Assembly: GCF_037392515.1 (NCBI RefSeq)
Contig: NC_090291.1
Span: 30,862,001-30,926,000 of the forward strand
Source of the DNA: Haliotis asinina
Taxonomy: Eukaryota > Mollusca > Gastropoda > Lepetellida > Haliotidae
Direction of reading: 5' to 3'
DNA: 64,000 bases
Of this stretch, positions 1 through 12,130 are shown piece by piece. The translations under genes and the position numbers were made by a program. How positions within the stretch are numbered: the stretch's first letter is position 1; each line of letters starts with the position of its first letter. Under the pieces are notes generated by a model. The model saw only the letters and a list, made by a program, of their open reading frames with translations. It was not told the origin of the DNA and searched no databases.

Positions 1-19
1 GAATTTAAATGGGCCTCCC

Positions 20-480
20 ATGAGGGTGGCAGGCGGCAGTGTGTAAAGAGCACGGGTCATAAATCAATTGAAGTTAAGTACCGTTGGTCGTCGAGAGTCC
101 TTGGATGGATGACTGGGTTCAGAGACTGTACTCATGTGAGTTTTTCGAACTTCAGTGGTGCCCAGAACGAAGCATTGTATCATGCATGGTCGTACTTTAG
201 GCAGGCATTTTGTTCAGAACTGCACTGGCCACCCAGCAGTGAATGAGTGAATGGGTACCCGGTGGGATGAGAAGGTCGTGTTGTTATTAACCTTATAGCC
301 TTTCACATGCTGCTTCGGGTGCAGTACATACTGATCCACTGACTGGGGGAATATTGTTCAGAACTGCCCTGTTCGCACACAGCGGGTAACCAGTGGGATG
401 ATATGGTCATATGGCCGTTGGTACGTTAGCCCTTAACATGCTGCTTAGGTTGTAGTACACAATGACCCGAGTAATAATGT
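20..480 (+). mobile_element. SINE-like repeat with 5S rRNA-like head
   Basis: Bases 70-113 resemble the internal promoter of animal 5S rRNA. They contain GAAGTTAAG followed at the proper spacing by CTTGGATGGATGAC, about 34 of 44 positions matching 5S as I remember it. Two related blocks follow, at about 210-320 and 352-470. Each starts with TTCAGAACTGC and contains GGTGGGATGA or AGTGGGATGA and then ACATGCTGCTT, so the tail module appears duplicated. The best reading is a 5S-derived (SINE3-type) element. The outer borders are uncertain. Confidence 0.5.
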
Positions 481-868
481 CAGCGCTTCGATTTGGAACA
501 TGGAAGTAGCGCAATAGGAACACACACTTTATCAATGTTATGAAAGACAAGGTAAGAATATTCGTATACCATTATTCTTCCGTAATAATCATTAAACTTT
601 ACAAAGTGGGTCTTTTTACCGCGCGTTTTCACTTTGTTTAATTTGTAAATGTTAATTAGAAAAAATAATATCTGTTCGTCTAATCAAAATGTCGAACATA
701 TACTCTTGCAAAAACAAACGTCACGCTACACAGTGCTCGTAACAGGTTTACGATTAACACGTATTGAAACATTGACGTTTTTTGACATTGATTGACGGTG
801 ATTTGTAATCGAAACGGTTAATACGTCACCGGAACTAAACTAAAACCTGTCAATGTAAAACTACTTAC

Positions 869-1430
869 GTGTTCGCGGTTCGTATGGTCCTAAGTTCTCT
901 GACGTCATAAACTGTCTAATAAGCGTCGATTTCCCGACCCCGTCAGACCCGAGAACCATCACCCGGTAGTAAGATGGAGCTGACGAGGCTCCACTGTCCA
1001 TCGATGTCACACTTGTCGTACGTGACGGCTTTTTGTCCTGGTCATGCAGACTAATGAAACTGCCACCAGATTTTAGGCTGTTTGTACTTTTACTTTTGAA
1101 TTTGTCTCCAATGTTTAAGACTCCTTTTGACGTCTTCTTGAACGATCGGACTCTGCAGAGTCCGCCTCCTTGATGTGCACCGTTGCTGTCGTCGTACACA
1201 TGTTCTGTCCTGATGTCGCTGTTAGAATCCGCAACAGATAGATATATTTGTGGGACGCTGTCCGATCGAGGTCTGGAGTCGATCTTAAGACTCAGTTTAG
1301 GCCTCGGACGATTCCTGAAAGAGGATGACCGGGCGTGGGGGTTTGTCGTGGTACCAGCGTGTGATACCACGGACAGATACTGGTCACTCATATCACAGTT
1401 ATCAGAAAAAGATGTATGAATAATAGTCAC
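869..1430 (-). CDS. RGK-family small GTPase, first coding exon (partial gene)
   Basis: This exon encodes the N-terminal extension and P-loop of an RGK (Rad/Gem/Rem-like) GTPase; family members restrain voltage-gated calcium channels and act on the cytoskeleton. It gives 187 codons plus one base. Residues 91-125 carry the conserved block LCRVRSFKKTSKG...SGGSF, rich in possible phosphoserines, and residues 161-168 are the P-loop GSDGVGKS after SYYRVMVL. The exon ends at a GTAAGT donor (bases 868-863 on the minus strand) directly after the P-loop helix, the same intron position and phase as in the paralogue at 45416-45920. Switch regions, NKxD and the C-terminus must lie left of base 1. A second ATG at residue 14 (near base 1391) could be the true start. 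Family call is strong; the subfamily is not resolved. Confidence 0.88.
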
Positions 1431-2654
1431 AAGTACAAGTCTTGGGAAGTTTCACTGAGAGGAAGCACTTGGCTCTGTTACCATCCTCTATTGAACTCGG
1501 TCACGAACATTCGCAATTAACAACACGAACTACACAAACTGTTGCTGTGACTCGTCAACATACTTCCACGACCGTGTACCAACATCGATTCGGACAAATC
1601 ACATGACCTGCAACAATTCCTCCAATGAAAAGCCAGCATTTCCTTCACTGCGGTTTCTGCGTCATGGCCGGATCCCCGTGAACGACACAGCTAAATTCTT
1701 CGCATCAGCCGTAGAAATTCGATCCCGAAGCACTCCGCTATCTTTGGCAAGGCAGCACCCTCTTCCCAGCAAACACACGAAGCAATGATCCAACGATACA
1801 CAGGTGTAACCCAACTTCCTCGCTGTAGAGCCTAGCACACGCTCACGGAGATAATTCCTCGCCAGAGGAGCTTCTCTCAACGCTGGGACGGGTCCACTTA
1901 CACAAGGGACTTGGGGAAACACCTTTGATGTCTAATCAGTTTTTGAGAGCCCAATTAAGAAGATTTGTAAACCTGTCGTCTTTCCGTATCGTTTCATTGT
2001 AGTGTGTCATAATCTCCACCTGTTTTCTGTGGATGCTTACTAGAACATTAGGTGGCCTCCCTGTGTAACCTTTGGAAGAAATAGGCCTGGCTTCAGGAAT
2101 TAGTACAACAACATGCCTCCTATACTAAAGGCTCGTTAACCGCCTAATACCATGACACAAAGGGTCGTCTCACGGGCCATAAATAATATATTGACGCCAA
2201 TCGATAAATTGATTCTTGAGCCAGATGACCTTCAACAAGTATGATATACTTCTATTTAGTCGAGTATTTTCGAGAGCATATTGTGATGCATATTTGGATG
2301 AATATATCTAGACAAGCTGTTTATACAGTTGCGCATGTTGTGTCCTGTTTGCACTTGTTTACATGTTGGTTATATAATGTAGGCTGGTTATAGATGTAGG
2401 AAACAGTGTTGTTGTTTCTTACAGTGATGTACCGTTTTTAAAGGTATTGTTGACTCGCTGTTTATGTTATGCAGTGTGTGGGATAGGTGTCTTTTGGCAC
2501 GTGTTTTTATATATATGTAGGATAGTTACTATTGATTTACGTACTATTGATTTCTCAATGTTTCACATGGATGTATACAGCATCTGGGGCGCTTACAGTC
2601 AATAGTTTGCGTATCGTGTTTACACTAGCTATTGTTTTACCGACGTGCACACAA
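1431..2654. other. Upstream flank of the minus-strand RGK exon, no clear feature
   Basis: This stretch would hold the 5' UTR and promoter of the minus-strand RGK gene. I see no convincing coding exon, TATA box or repeat family. Short open frames here have no recognisable domains. Confidence 0.4.
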
Positions 2655-3345
2655 CAATTGTGACTATGATAGAAGGTATATACAGTGTGCATAGTACACA
2701 TATTAAGTAAAATAATGGTACAAGCTAAACACACTGGGTATAATCATACATATCACATAAAACATTTGTGGCTGTGATACAAGACATATACACTGTGTAT
2801 ACATATACATATTAAGTAAAACACCAGTAGCTGTCTTACATTGTATATACACTTTATATACTTATACATTTTAAATAGAACATTTGTGGCTATGATACAA
2901 GACATATACACTGTGTATACATATACACACTAAGGGAAACACTAGTGGCTATGATACAAGGTACATACACTGTGTGTACTTAAACATATTAAGTAAAACA
3001 TAAGTGGCTATGATACAATGTATAAACACTGTGTATACTTAAACATATTAAGTAAAACATAAGTGGCTATGATACAATGTATAAACACTGTGCATACTTA
3101 AACATATTAAGTAAAACATAAGTGGCTATGATACAAAGTATGTACACTGGTGTCTTCCTATGCATATTAAGTGAGACTCATGGCTATGATGCAAAATATA
3201 TACATTGTGTATACTTATAAAACACTAGTGGTTATGGTACAAAGTATATCCACTGTGTAAACATATACGTATTAAGGGATACGCCAGTGGCTATGATACA
3301 AGCTATATACACTGTGCATACTTATGCATATTAAGTTGGATATGT
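2655..3345. repeat. Minisatellite, about 59-bp unit
   Basis: About eleven degenerate tandem units share the motifs GTGGCTATGATACAA, ACACTGTGTATAC and CATATTAAGTAAAACA. The units around 2985-3130 are nearly identical, so the centre is the youngest part. It is non-coding. Confidence 0.85.
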
Positions 3346-3373
3346 GTAATCTTTAAGTGTATAGCGATACGTG

Positions 3374-3455
3374 GTGTGCACATGAGCGCTCGCGCGCGTG
3401 TGTGGGGGTGGTGGTTACGTTTGTGAGCGTGTGTGTGTGCGTGTGTGTGCGTGCA
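3374..3455. repeat. GT/GC-rich simple repeat
   Basis: This is an alternating purine-pyrimidine tract made of GCGC, GTGTGTG and GCGTGTGTGC runs. It could adopt Z-DNA but shows no other signal. Confidence 0.7.
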
Positions 3456-4022
3456 TGTCTTTCTTGTATAACCTCTCACGCAGCAGCATGACAGCGCCTT
3501 GTATACACTCCTGTCGGGAACAAACCAGTGGTGGATGTTATGAGCAGCGACGTACATGTTCAAGTTCACCCGATCTATTTAATCATGTTGAAGGGGGGAT
3601 CTATTTCCAACACGTTTGACGAAGTAATAGACACAACGTTTTATATAGAACATACCCCTGGTGTCTATTGAAGCTTTTGAATCTTGTCAAAACATGCTTA
3701 TCTCATCGTCTGCCCCAGCAAAGTTTCAACAGAACAGGTAACATTTCCAGGTCGCGAACTGAAATTAACAGCCTCGTATACATTGTGCATGTAATTAATA
3801 TGATCCTCTTCATCTTACCCTGAAAACCTAAGTTTAATTCTTACTTAAACGTCATATCAACTAACTGTCATAAGGACAGAATGAATTTGATCATTTCACT
3901 CGAGTGAAATATCTATTTGATGTTTGTTGATGTTTTCGTGTCAATAAAACCTTTTACTAGAAGCTACACTACAAACACGGAAGTAGTATATGAGTTATGC
4001 AGTTCCTTCCAGTGTCCATCAA

Positions 4023-4130
4023 TACTGAACAGCAAAAGAAAGGCAAGTTTGGTCGACTTTTTAAATAGAAGAGATCTTAACTTATTTTTATGAGATTTTT
4101 CGAAACTTGCGTTTCTATTTCTGTTCAGTA
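4023..4130. mobile_element. Short mariner-type MITE, copy 1
   Basis: A 108-bp element bounded by TA has inverted ends that start TACTGAACAGCAAAAGAAA and end with the imperfect complement TTTCTATTTCTGTTCAGTA. It has no coding capacity. A second copy with the same ends lies at 30964-31077. TA flanks and length suit a Tc1/mariner-mobilised MITE. Confidence 0.7.
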
Positions 4131-4609
4131 TAAATACATATATCACATACATTATGTGATACTGTAAATCATGAAAATAATGCGTCACGAATTGAATGCG
4201 AGTGCGAAGGTCTTGTCTAAATATGTATAGAGAAACTTCTATGAAGCAATAACGTCTTTGCTCAATAGGAAATCGGAAGAAAAGCTTGTTATGTCAGCGT
4301 GACCCATGTGTTACACAGGGGCAGTGTACGCTTGTTTACATGTATTCAGGAAAATATTACGTAATGCCCACGTGATGATAAACGTTATGGTTATGCAACA
4401 ACTGTGGCTTGTTTACAAGTAATGATACGTGGTAACGAGGAGAGATACACACGGAGCACATGTGATGATAGTTAGGACAGTTACACTGTATTTACTTAGA
4501 TCATTAACTGAATAACATTAGATTTCCTTGTACAAATATAAATATTACATATGCTTAGTATATGCAATGCATGGATATTCACCTTAAAGAAATGTCACAG
4601 ACACAATAT

Positions 4610-4850
4610 TGATCCGTAAAGATCTGGGTTAGAATAGATCTTCAACAACCCATGCATATTATATGTCGCAAGACGCGAACGATTGGGATCGGGTGGTAGG
4701 GCTCTTTGACCTGGCTGACACATATCATCGTATTCAATTTCCATGTCTCGATGCTAATGATGTTGATCACCTTATTTTCTGATCCAGACACTTTTATTTA
4801 CAGAGCTTTAGTATTGCTGAATGCGGCGTAAAACAACAAACAAAAGTGAT
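4610..4850 (+). mobile_element. SINE family 1 copy
   Basis: It reads from GATCCGTAAAGATCTGGGTT through the body motif ATGATGTTGATCAC to the shared tail TATTGCTGAATGCGGCGTAA. The copy is diverged, and the tRNA-like head is missing or too diverged to see. Confidence 0.65.
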
Positions 4851-4910
4851 TCTTCAAAGGCATTTAGAAGTTGGCGTAGTAATACAGAGTTAACATTTAA
4901 GCCTTACTGT

Positions 4911-4980
4911 TAATTTCAGCTCAACCTGATGAGGGGCTAGGATAAGCCCCGAAACGTCGTGAAAATAAACTGAAGAATTT
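4911..4980 (+). ncRNA. Hammerhead ribozyme, Penelope-like type, core apparently intact
   Basis: Bases 4926-4932 are the conserved CTGATGA core. Bases 4933-4950 form helix II, with GGGGCT pairing with AGCCCC around loop AGGATA. GAAA follows at 4951-4954, then C-G and the GTC cleavage triplet at 4956-4958. Helix III is only the palindrome ACGT, as described for hammerheads of Penelope-like elements, which may need to dimerise. Helix I has C4925-G4959 and A4924-T4960, an internal loop, then a distal helix TTTCAG (4914-4919) with CTGAAG (4970-4975). All catalytic core bases I can recall are present. No reverse transcriptase is visible beside it, so this is probably an orphan terminal fragment. 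Confidence 0.75.
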
Positions 4981-6758
4981 GCTATCCATAAAATTTGTCC
5001 TGTATAACAAACATATGCCTATATGTTATTATTTTTTGTTCATCGAAATGAACAGTGTGAAACTGCACTCACGGTCGTGGAAGCAAAGAATACTGAATGT
5101 CCAACATTAGAAGCAATTTAATTAACATTAACAAATAAGATAAATACACGCTCTCGCACACTTTGCACGCACACACACACGCAAACACATATATGCACGC
5201 ACGCATACATAGGTATACACATGCATGCACTCGATATTACGCGCAATGGAAAATACACCTGGGCTATGCATATTTCGCAGGTGGAAATGAGGTATGGAAG
5301 CATTATATGGACACACGTTATGTCACTGAGAAGCAAAATACACTCTCTGGTAATGTAATAATTAGAATTGCAGACCGATGTTACATGCCAAGCACTTACA
5401 CAACTTTATGTAAGTATTGTAACTACCGAGAGGGAAATGATGCGGAGCACGTGACAGCTGATGTAATCATTAGAGATAAAACTAAAGTAATAAAAGCCTC
5501 TAAATTACTATTCGATTTCAGCAAGACTCAGAAATACCTGTTTGGTACAGTTTGTTCATCATTAAGTCCAGTACATAATAACAGAGATGCTTTTGAATAG
5601 CTGTGTCGAAGTGTTTACTTGGGATTCATGTCGAGTTAATAATTTGACCAAGAAATGAAGTTATCTGATGTAAAAATATGTATCTACAATTAGTGAATAT
5701 AAAACAAATATTGAAAAGGGGATTCTGGATTTGCTAAATTAGAAGACTTTAATGGATTTTAATGTATTTTCTGCATAGACATACTATATATTTATGCCAG
5801 TGATAGCGCATAGATCCAATATAACGAAGGGTCGACTGGGGATCATTTTTGAAAATGAACAGCGAAAGCCGTCCATATTTATTGAGAGACTTTTTTGTCA
5901 CTCTTCAGATTTGTAGCAGCGAAATATGTTCCCACACTCTATTTCATAGCATCGTAAAATGCCCATATGCCTTTCCAAACCTTGTTAAGATCCGTTTCTA
6001 AATCCTTTGCAACAGTATCTTTCTTTTTTGTTCTCTTGATATGATCAGATTGTATCATTGAGTGTTGGTAGACACTGCTGTCAGTGATTCAGTTGTGGGC
6101 GTGTGCACGCGTATGGTGCTCTATGCTGGGTGCTCCTGCATATCTCACATACACCATGTCAGTGCGTGAGATGTGCTACATCATGGCATACAGACAGAAT
6201 GGCAGTGAGATGCTGAATATCAACCATGACATGTACTATAACATCGTATAAAATATGTATTAAGTCTCAGAGAAATACAACCAGAAGTGGGATTTTGAAT
6301 ACATAGGTGGCATGCTGATAGAACATCGCATAACCTAATCTAACGCTTAGAGTGTGCCAATAGATAGAGAGACATAAACTATTTATAATATATATAACTT
6401 CATTTTAATTTTAAAAGAGGCGCAGGTAAGGTAAGTGGGTGATGATGACCTTTGGGAAATATAGAGTTGCTTCATTTAGATTTTTGCATGTCAATAATTC
6501 CTGGATGGACCGGAAAATGTTATAGTTTGCGGATGAGACAGACAGAATACGTTTAGATGACTATCACTGACGCTCCCGTGGCACACCCAGATACATGTTG
6601 CGACTGCGTGACGAGAGTGGGAGCTTACAGCGCATATCGCTGTTGGAATAAAACGACATGGTAACATGCCAAACCCTGCATCAGTGATGACATATCAAAT
6701 GTACACGCAATAATACATTTCCACTTTCTCAATGTGAGGATGGAAAACCAAAGACAGG
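4981..6758. other. Intergenic, no assignable gene
   Basis: It includes a small AC-rich microsatellite near 5168-5225. A 145-codon open frame at 5163-5600 begins inside that microsatellite and has no domain I recognise. Otherwise it is AT-rich unique-looking DNA. Confidence 0.4.
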
Positions 6759-7250
6759 TACGCACTCACACTACATCCATTCCTGAAAATAAAGATATGA
6801 TATCCAATATGCATGCAGTTACACCTTTCTCACTCCTTGTAATAATGATATGATATGCAATATGCATGCAGTTACACCTTTCTCACTCCTTGTAATAATG
6901 ATATTACATCTAATATGCATGCAGTCATACTTTTCTCATTCCTTATAATATGATATGATATTCAATAATCATGCAGTCACAATAGCCTCCATTCCTTATT
7001 ATAATGAGATGATATCCGATGTGCCTGCAGTCATACTTTTCCGTTTATCTTAAATTAATGGTATGTTATCAGTATGCCTGCAGTCATGCTTTTCTTACTC
7101 CTGATGATAAGATAATTAATCCAATATGCATGCAGTCATACTTTTGTCTTGCCTAGAATTAATGGCAAAATATTCATATAGTCATACGTGTACCTTCCTT
7201 ATGCCTTCCTTATGATAATGATGAAACTTCCAGGGTATATGTGATATATT
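6759..7250. repeat. Degenerate minisatellite, about 53-60-bp unit
   Basis: Units share AATATGCATGCAGT(T/C)A(C/T)AC followed by a pyrimidine stretch (CTTTCTCACTCCTT) and TGATATGATAT. The two units near 6800-6905 are almost identical; the outer ones are strongly diverged. Confidence 0.75.
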
Positions 7251-7756
7251 CCCCATGCCTTATGGTGACATACCTGTTGTGTTCTTAATTCATTCTCCTG
7301 TCATTACTCAAGTGAAGAAACACTCAGTGTTCATGCAACAGATTAATTGTATCAGGGGCGCTTTTCTCTGCAGATATTTCATAATCTGAATATGTTTCCA
7401 AATACAAAATAAGTCCCATTTCACTGAATGGGGCGTTACGTAATAAGCTGAAATTATATCAGAGAATGTCATTTTGAATGAAACGTATATAATGTCTTTC
7501 TCTGAGCGTGATGTTAAGGCCACACCAAGATCTAAGGCACTGGCAGATCTGTCCGTGGTATGTCTGAAAGTGTGGATGTTTACAAACTAAATGTTCATCT
7601 CTTCGGCGTACAAAAGCAGAATTAAAAACACAAATGATAACGAATCAGTTTCATATAAACTTACCATATGAATAACATTTCACATGTTATTGCGTACACG
7701 TTTTTTCTGAAAAAGATGCCAGTTATGTTTTATGAGACAATATTCAAAATCCTGAG

Positions 7757-8015
7757 CGGAACGATAGCTCAATGGTCGTGTCGAGAGTCGGTCCTATTCC
7801 ATACATGAAAGGACAAAATGTCAAGTCTGTTGCCAGTGTCCCCCACTTTCTCATCCCCATCGTGAGAATAGAAGATGTCACTGTATCTCAATCGTGTAGA
7901 TCGATGTTCATAATGTTGATTACTAGATTGGTAGAATCTCGACTATTTACAGACAGAACGCTGTCATATATAGCTGGAATATTGCTGGTTATTAAAACAA
8001 GACTCACTCACTCCA
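7757..8015 (+). mobile_element. SINE family 1, near full-length with tRNA-like head
   Basis: The head begins GATAGCTCAATGG (A-box-like) and has a B-box-like GGTCCTATTCC about 30 bases on. A specific body follows (GGACAAAATGTCAAG, TTGCCAGTGTC), then the shared central block and the tail AGCTGGAATATTGCTGG with ACTCACTCACTCC at the end. The copy at 15649-16060 shows the same head in the opposite direction, confirming one family. Confidence 0.75.
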
Positions 8016-8884
8016 GAACTCAGAAAGCGTACAACTGCCCAAGGGTGAATGTCAACAGAAAGAATGTAATGTATATCTTTGTGTTCTTAAAATATCTTTT
8101 AATTAGCTGTTGTGTTCAAACAATCATCAAAATATGTCGATAAGTGTCGATAACATGATTTTACACAAGTACACAAGTAAAAGAATCGATTTTTTGTGAA
8201 AATGGTGATGAAATTTCTTACAAGGAATAAAAAGGCATCGCGATAACGTAACAGAAATCACTTTCCAGTTGAAATTGTGCATCAAAAAAGCATGCACTGT
8301 CTGGCAATAAAAATCCAGATTATTTTCGGAAATTGGCAATCGTTTTGAAGGAGGTGCAAGGTCAAGTCACTACGCCACGTCTTGACTGCGCTACTGTAGA
8401 CCAGGACCAAATAGACAGTTCGTTATATCGGTCCAGTCGTTATAAGCGTGATTGTTGCGAACGTAACTCACTGTGTTTGTAAGTAGCATCTGTACCGCTG
8501 CTATAGCTTACAGCAAGCAGGTATCAATAGCTGAAGCAGAAGTATATTACCTCCCTCAGACCAAGATTTGGGACACTAAACGCTATAAGACACTTCGGAA
8601 TTGCATTATCCATCACATCTACAGATACCATATGCTGATGTCGACTGACGATATGGTCACCTTGACCGGCTGATGATGACTTCAGGTCATATTCCCATGA
8701 GAACAAACTCCTTGGAGGGTTAAGGGACGTATCGATTCATGTCAAGATGCCTTACATTGTGATAAGCTGACACATCTGCTCTCATCATTGCTTTGAGAAG
8801 CATTCCTTGGCCCGCCTCCACTCCTCCATTACTTAACTAATATTACATCTAGACTACCTAAATATACCTTCTTGTTGCTGTGTC
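8016..8884. other. Intergenic, no assignable feature
   Basis: I see only short open frames without domains. Confidence 0.35.
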
Positions 8885-9020
<136 letters not shown>

Positions 9021-9063
9021 ATATATATATATATATATATCTAACACGAACATTATCTAAGGA

Positions 9064-9581
9064 TACACATGCACTAAAGTTAAGCGCCACTATTTTCATT
9101 GTGTCTTGATTTCACTCCTGAAGATCAGAAATACAAACTATAAATGTTTATGACTGAATTAGCCTTCCATAGATTACTGAACCTAAGATTGTCAAGATGT
9201 GACAAGGAAAACGTTCTGCAAGTGCAACTCCATTTCCCTACAATCTGAATCTTGAAAATCAAGTTTCACACACTTGCTTTCACCGGTCTGTTGTGAGAGT
9301 CTCCTGTCACTTTAGAGTTAGAAAATCGGTCATGGTGAGGAGAAAGGTAACAATCGGTGACAGATGGCATGCGATAGGCATGGAAAATGCTGGCATGTCA
9401 TGCAGGGCCATTGCAAGGCAAATGGGTCATCATCACAGCGTCATCACAGGTTTAGTTGCCAAACATAATCAAACTAATGATGTCAATGACAGTCAAAGAT
9501 CTCGTTATGATAGTTACCATTGAGTCTACAAAGTAGCACATCACAAAATAGTGGATGGCGCTTAACATTTGTGCATGTGTA
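9064..9581 (+). mobile_element. Internally deleted Tc1/mariner-like DNA transposon
   Basis: Inverted ends start at TA on both sides. The left arm (9064-9104) reads TACACATGCACTAAAGTTAA then GCGCCACTATTTT. The right arm (9540-9581) is its imperfect complement, reading TACACATGCACAAATGTTAA from the right. The 518-bp element keeps only the start of a transposase frame (9293-9523), so it is non-autonomous. The ends match at roughly 85 percent, indicating moderate age. Confidence 0.75.
9293..9523 (+). pseudogene. Tc1/mariner transposase N-terminal HTH fragment
   Basis: The frame contains VTIGDRWHAIGMENAGMSC, then RAIARQMGHHHSVI, then LVAKHNQTNDVNDSQRS. This fits the N-terminal helix-turn-helix of Tc1-type transposases (consensus I remember: RWQAIGM..AG.S...VA...G.HHSVI..L..R...TG.V.D..R). 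The GRPR linker region and the whole DDE catalytic domain are absent, and the frame stops about 75 codons in. The true start is probably the second methionine, before VRRK. It could still encode a small end-binding protein, but nothing here shows expression. Confidence 0.75.
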
Positions 9582-10289
9582 TATTTGGTTGAAACAAGTC
9601 CGGTTTCTAGAGCTATTTCTAGTTGTCTAATTATGATCCAGTCGAGAAGCATCCAGTATCTTGGGCCTCTTTCACTGGGCGATTTATCTCACTCACGTGT
9701 ATTGTTCATCACTTTGCTGAACGAGGTCCAGGTGTTAAATGAATGAATGCATTGCTTGCATGTGTCTCCTCTTCCACTTGGAAAACAATTAACGTATAAT
9801 TTATTTTGTGTTCTGTCCGTATCAGCCAGCATGTAAACATTCAACGAGTATTGGTGTACAAAAACAACAACTCATGGCTCGGGAAATCCTAGAATATATG
9901 TCAGTCTCTCACCACGATGTTTTGAGTGTCATCGACTGAGAATCTTAATGTTCTCCTGAATAAACCGAATTAGAATCAGTTGTTCGGCCCATCCCTTTTG
10001 TGGTGTGAGGTGAGATATCTGGTAGGTGTGGCTGGATCATGTAAGACCTTTTAATTATTTATTTTAAGTGTACAATCATCCAGGAATTGATATCAAATGA
10101 GTTTTACAATTCTTAGTGCTGCCGTGTTCAACATCATGATATACACTAAAAATTCATGTACATTCAAAGGTGCCTAGTTACAATTGTTGCAACACATTCT
10201 TACTGCATGAGAAATACCATAATAGAACATGCTTTGTTTGGTGTATACACAAACCAAATCACAAACGATTGGAAAACACTATGAAACAG
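9582..10289. other. Intergenic, no assignable feature
   Basis: This is AT-rich DNA with short unremarkable open frames; it ends where the 39-bp minisatellite begins. Confidence 0.35.
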
Positions 10290-10930
10290 ACACTAATACT
10301 CAAAGGATTACAAGACACAGTGAAATCTACAGCAATGATCAACTGATCACAAGACACAGTGAAATCTACAGCAATGATCAACTGATCACAAGACACAGTG
10401 ACTGTAAAACCCAAAGTGGTGCCAAGATGATTAAAAGATATTGTGGAACATGCAGCAGTGTCCAAGTGATTACAAAACACTGTGAAACATACAGTTGTGC
10501 CCAAATGATTACAAAACACTGTGGAACATACCGTTATGCCCAAATGATTACAAAACATTGTGAAACATACCGTTGTGCCCAAACGATTACTAGGTACTGT
10601 GAAACATACAGTAGTGTCCAAATGATTAGAAAACACTGTGAAACATACAGTTATGCTCAAGTGATTACAAAACACTGTGAAACATACAGTTATGCCCAAA
10701 TGATTACGAGGCACTGTGAAACATACAGTTATGCTCAAGTGATTACAAGATGCGGTGGAACATACTGTAGTGCCCAAATGATTACAAAACGCTGCTTAAC
10801 ATACAGTTATGCTCAAGTGATTACAAAAGACTGTGAAGCGTCAAGTTATGCTCAAATGATTGCAAAATACTGTGAAGCATCAAGTTATGCTCAAATGATT
10901 ACAAGACACCGTGAAACATAAAGTATTACT
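10290..10930. repeat. 39-bp minisatellite with open frames on both strands
   Basis: About sixteen units of 39 bases follow the pattern ATGATTACAAAACACTGTGA then AACATACAGTTATGCCCAA. Because 39 is divisible by three, the array reads open for about 230 codons on plus (13-residue repeat such as MITKHCETYSYAQ) and about 170 on minus. The first units are a subfamily with GATCAACTGATCACAAGACA. I regard it as non-coding: there is no known domain, and openness on both strands is expected once unit length is a multiple of three. Confidence 0.8.
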
Positions 10931-11975
10931 CGCATAATCACTAGACACAATAAAACCTAGAAACGAGAATCATTCAGCTATTTTACGAGGTCACTGTGGG
11001 ATCTAACATATGAAATGAAAATGTATGGAATTATTTTCGGGGTAAATATTATGAAACACCGGTAATACTGCTCAACGCTCGCTGACGCTCAAATCCATTA
11101 CACAAACTTACCCACAGAGGGATTACTGCTAAAGGGGCATAACCCACGTCTCTTTATCTTTATGACTCGGTTTGCTTTTATTTGAAGACAATTGACGTGT
11201 TGGACACAAATATGCAAAGTCGCCCTAAAAGCTTTAGTATATCATATAATCTCATGTTAATGAATTTTGCATGGTATAAAAAAGAGAGAGAAATATTCAT
11301 GTTCGCTATATTCACCCGGTACCGCCTCCAGATAGATCTGCTGACGGAACACCTTTGTGGAAGAAGATTAGTAAAATCCTTCATCTGTATTCTTCCCCTG
11401 TGTTATGTCCTATGCCTTCTTCGTTTTCACCCCTGAATCACAAGTCTTCTTTAACATACAAATGAACTTTCGTGGATTTTGTTTTGCCTTTCGTTTTTCA
11501 AGCACTCAGTCTCAGTTTTACCGCATATTCCAGTAGCAAATAATTTCTCCAATAATCTCCAGCACTGTTTTCTTCGTAACATGTTTGCATTGTATATGTT
11601 GTTATATATACTATTAACTCTACTCCGTAAAAGAGTAATACCACGTCGAACACAAAAGTCTATTTCAAATTTCCCCCTTTTGTCAAGTCATGTTGATATT
11701 GAACATGCCAGTCTATATATTTGGTGACCGTATGCCAACCTGAATTAATTCTGTCGTACTCAACCCGATACCGACACAATATTATACTATTAGATCACCG
11801 TCACGGCAGGGAGCAAGTCAGTACGAGTGGGAAACTAGCTCCGTCACCGTGATAGGGGTTGTGATTTATTACAAAATACAAGTGACTACTTACGAAAAAG
11901 CATCAATAGCAGACGTCGAACAAAAATGGAACAACAGAAAGACTAATTGTGTTAGATGCCTGGACAAAGTGAATG
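10931..11975. other. Intergenic, no assignable feature
   Basis: No supported genes or repeats were seen. Short frames at 11182-11436 and 11479-11727 lack recognisable domains. Confidence 0.35.
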
Positions 11976-12130
11976 AGTTTAGGTTTACGCCGGTTTCAGC
12001 AACACCGAACATGACGGCGGGGAACACCAGAAATGGGCTTCACACATTATGTTCATGTGGGGAATCGAACGCGGATCCGTCTTCGGCGTGACAAGCGAAC
12101 ACTTTATCCACATTGCTAGAAAGGCCGCCC
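11976..12130 (-). mobile_element. SINE family 2 copy
   Basis: Read on the minus strand it has a tRNA-like head (GCTTGTCACGCCGAAGACGG, then a B-box-like TTCGATTCCCC), then GAAGCCCATTTCTGGTGTTC, CCCGCCGTCATG and the shared tail. The copy is moderately diverged. Confidence 0.75.

Noticed and set aside
5163-5600. 145-codon frame following an AC repeat
   Set aside because: The first third is simple repeat, and the rest shows no motif or splice context.
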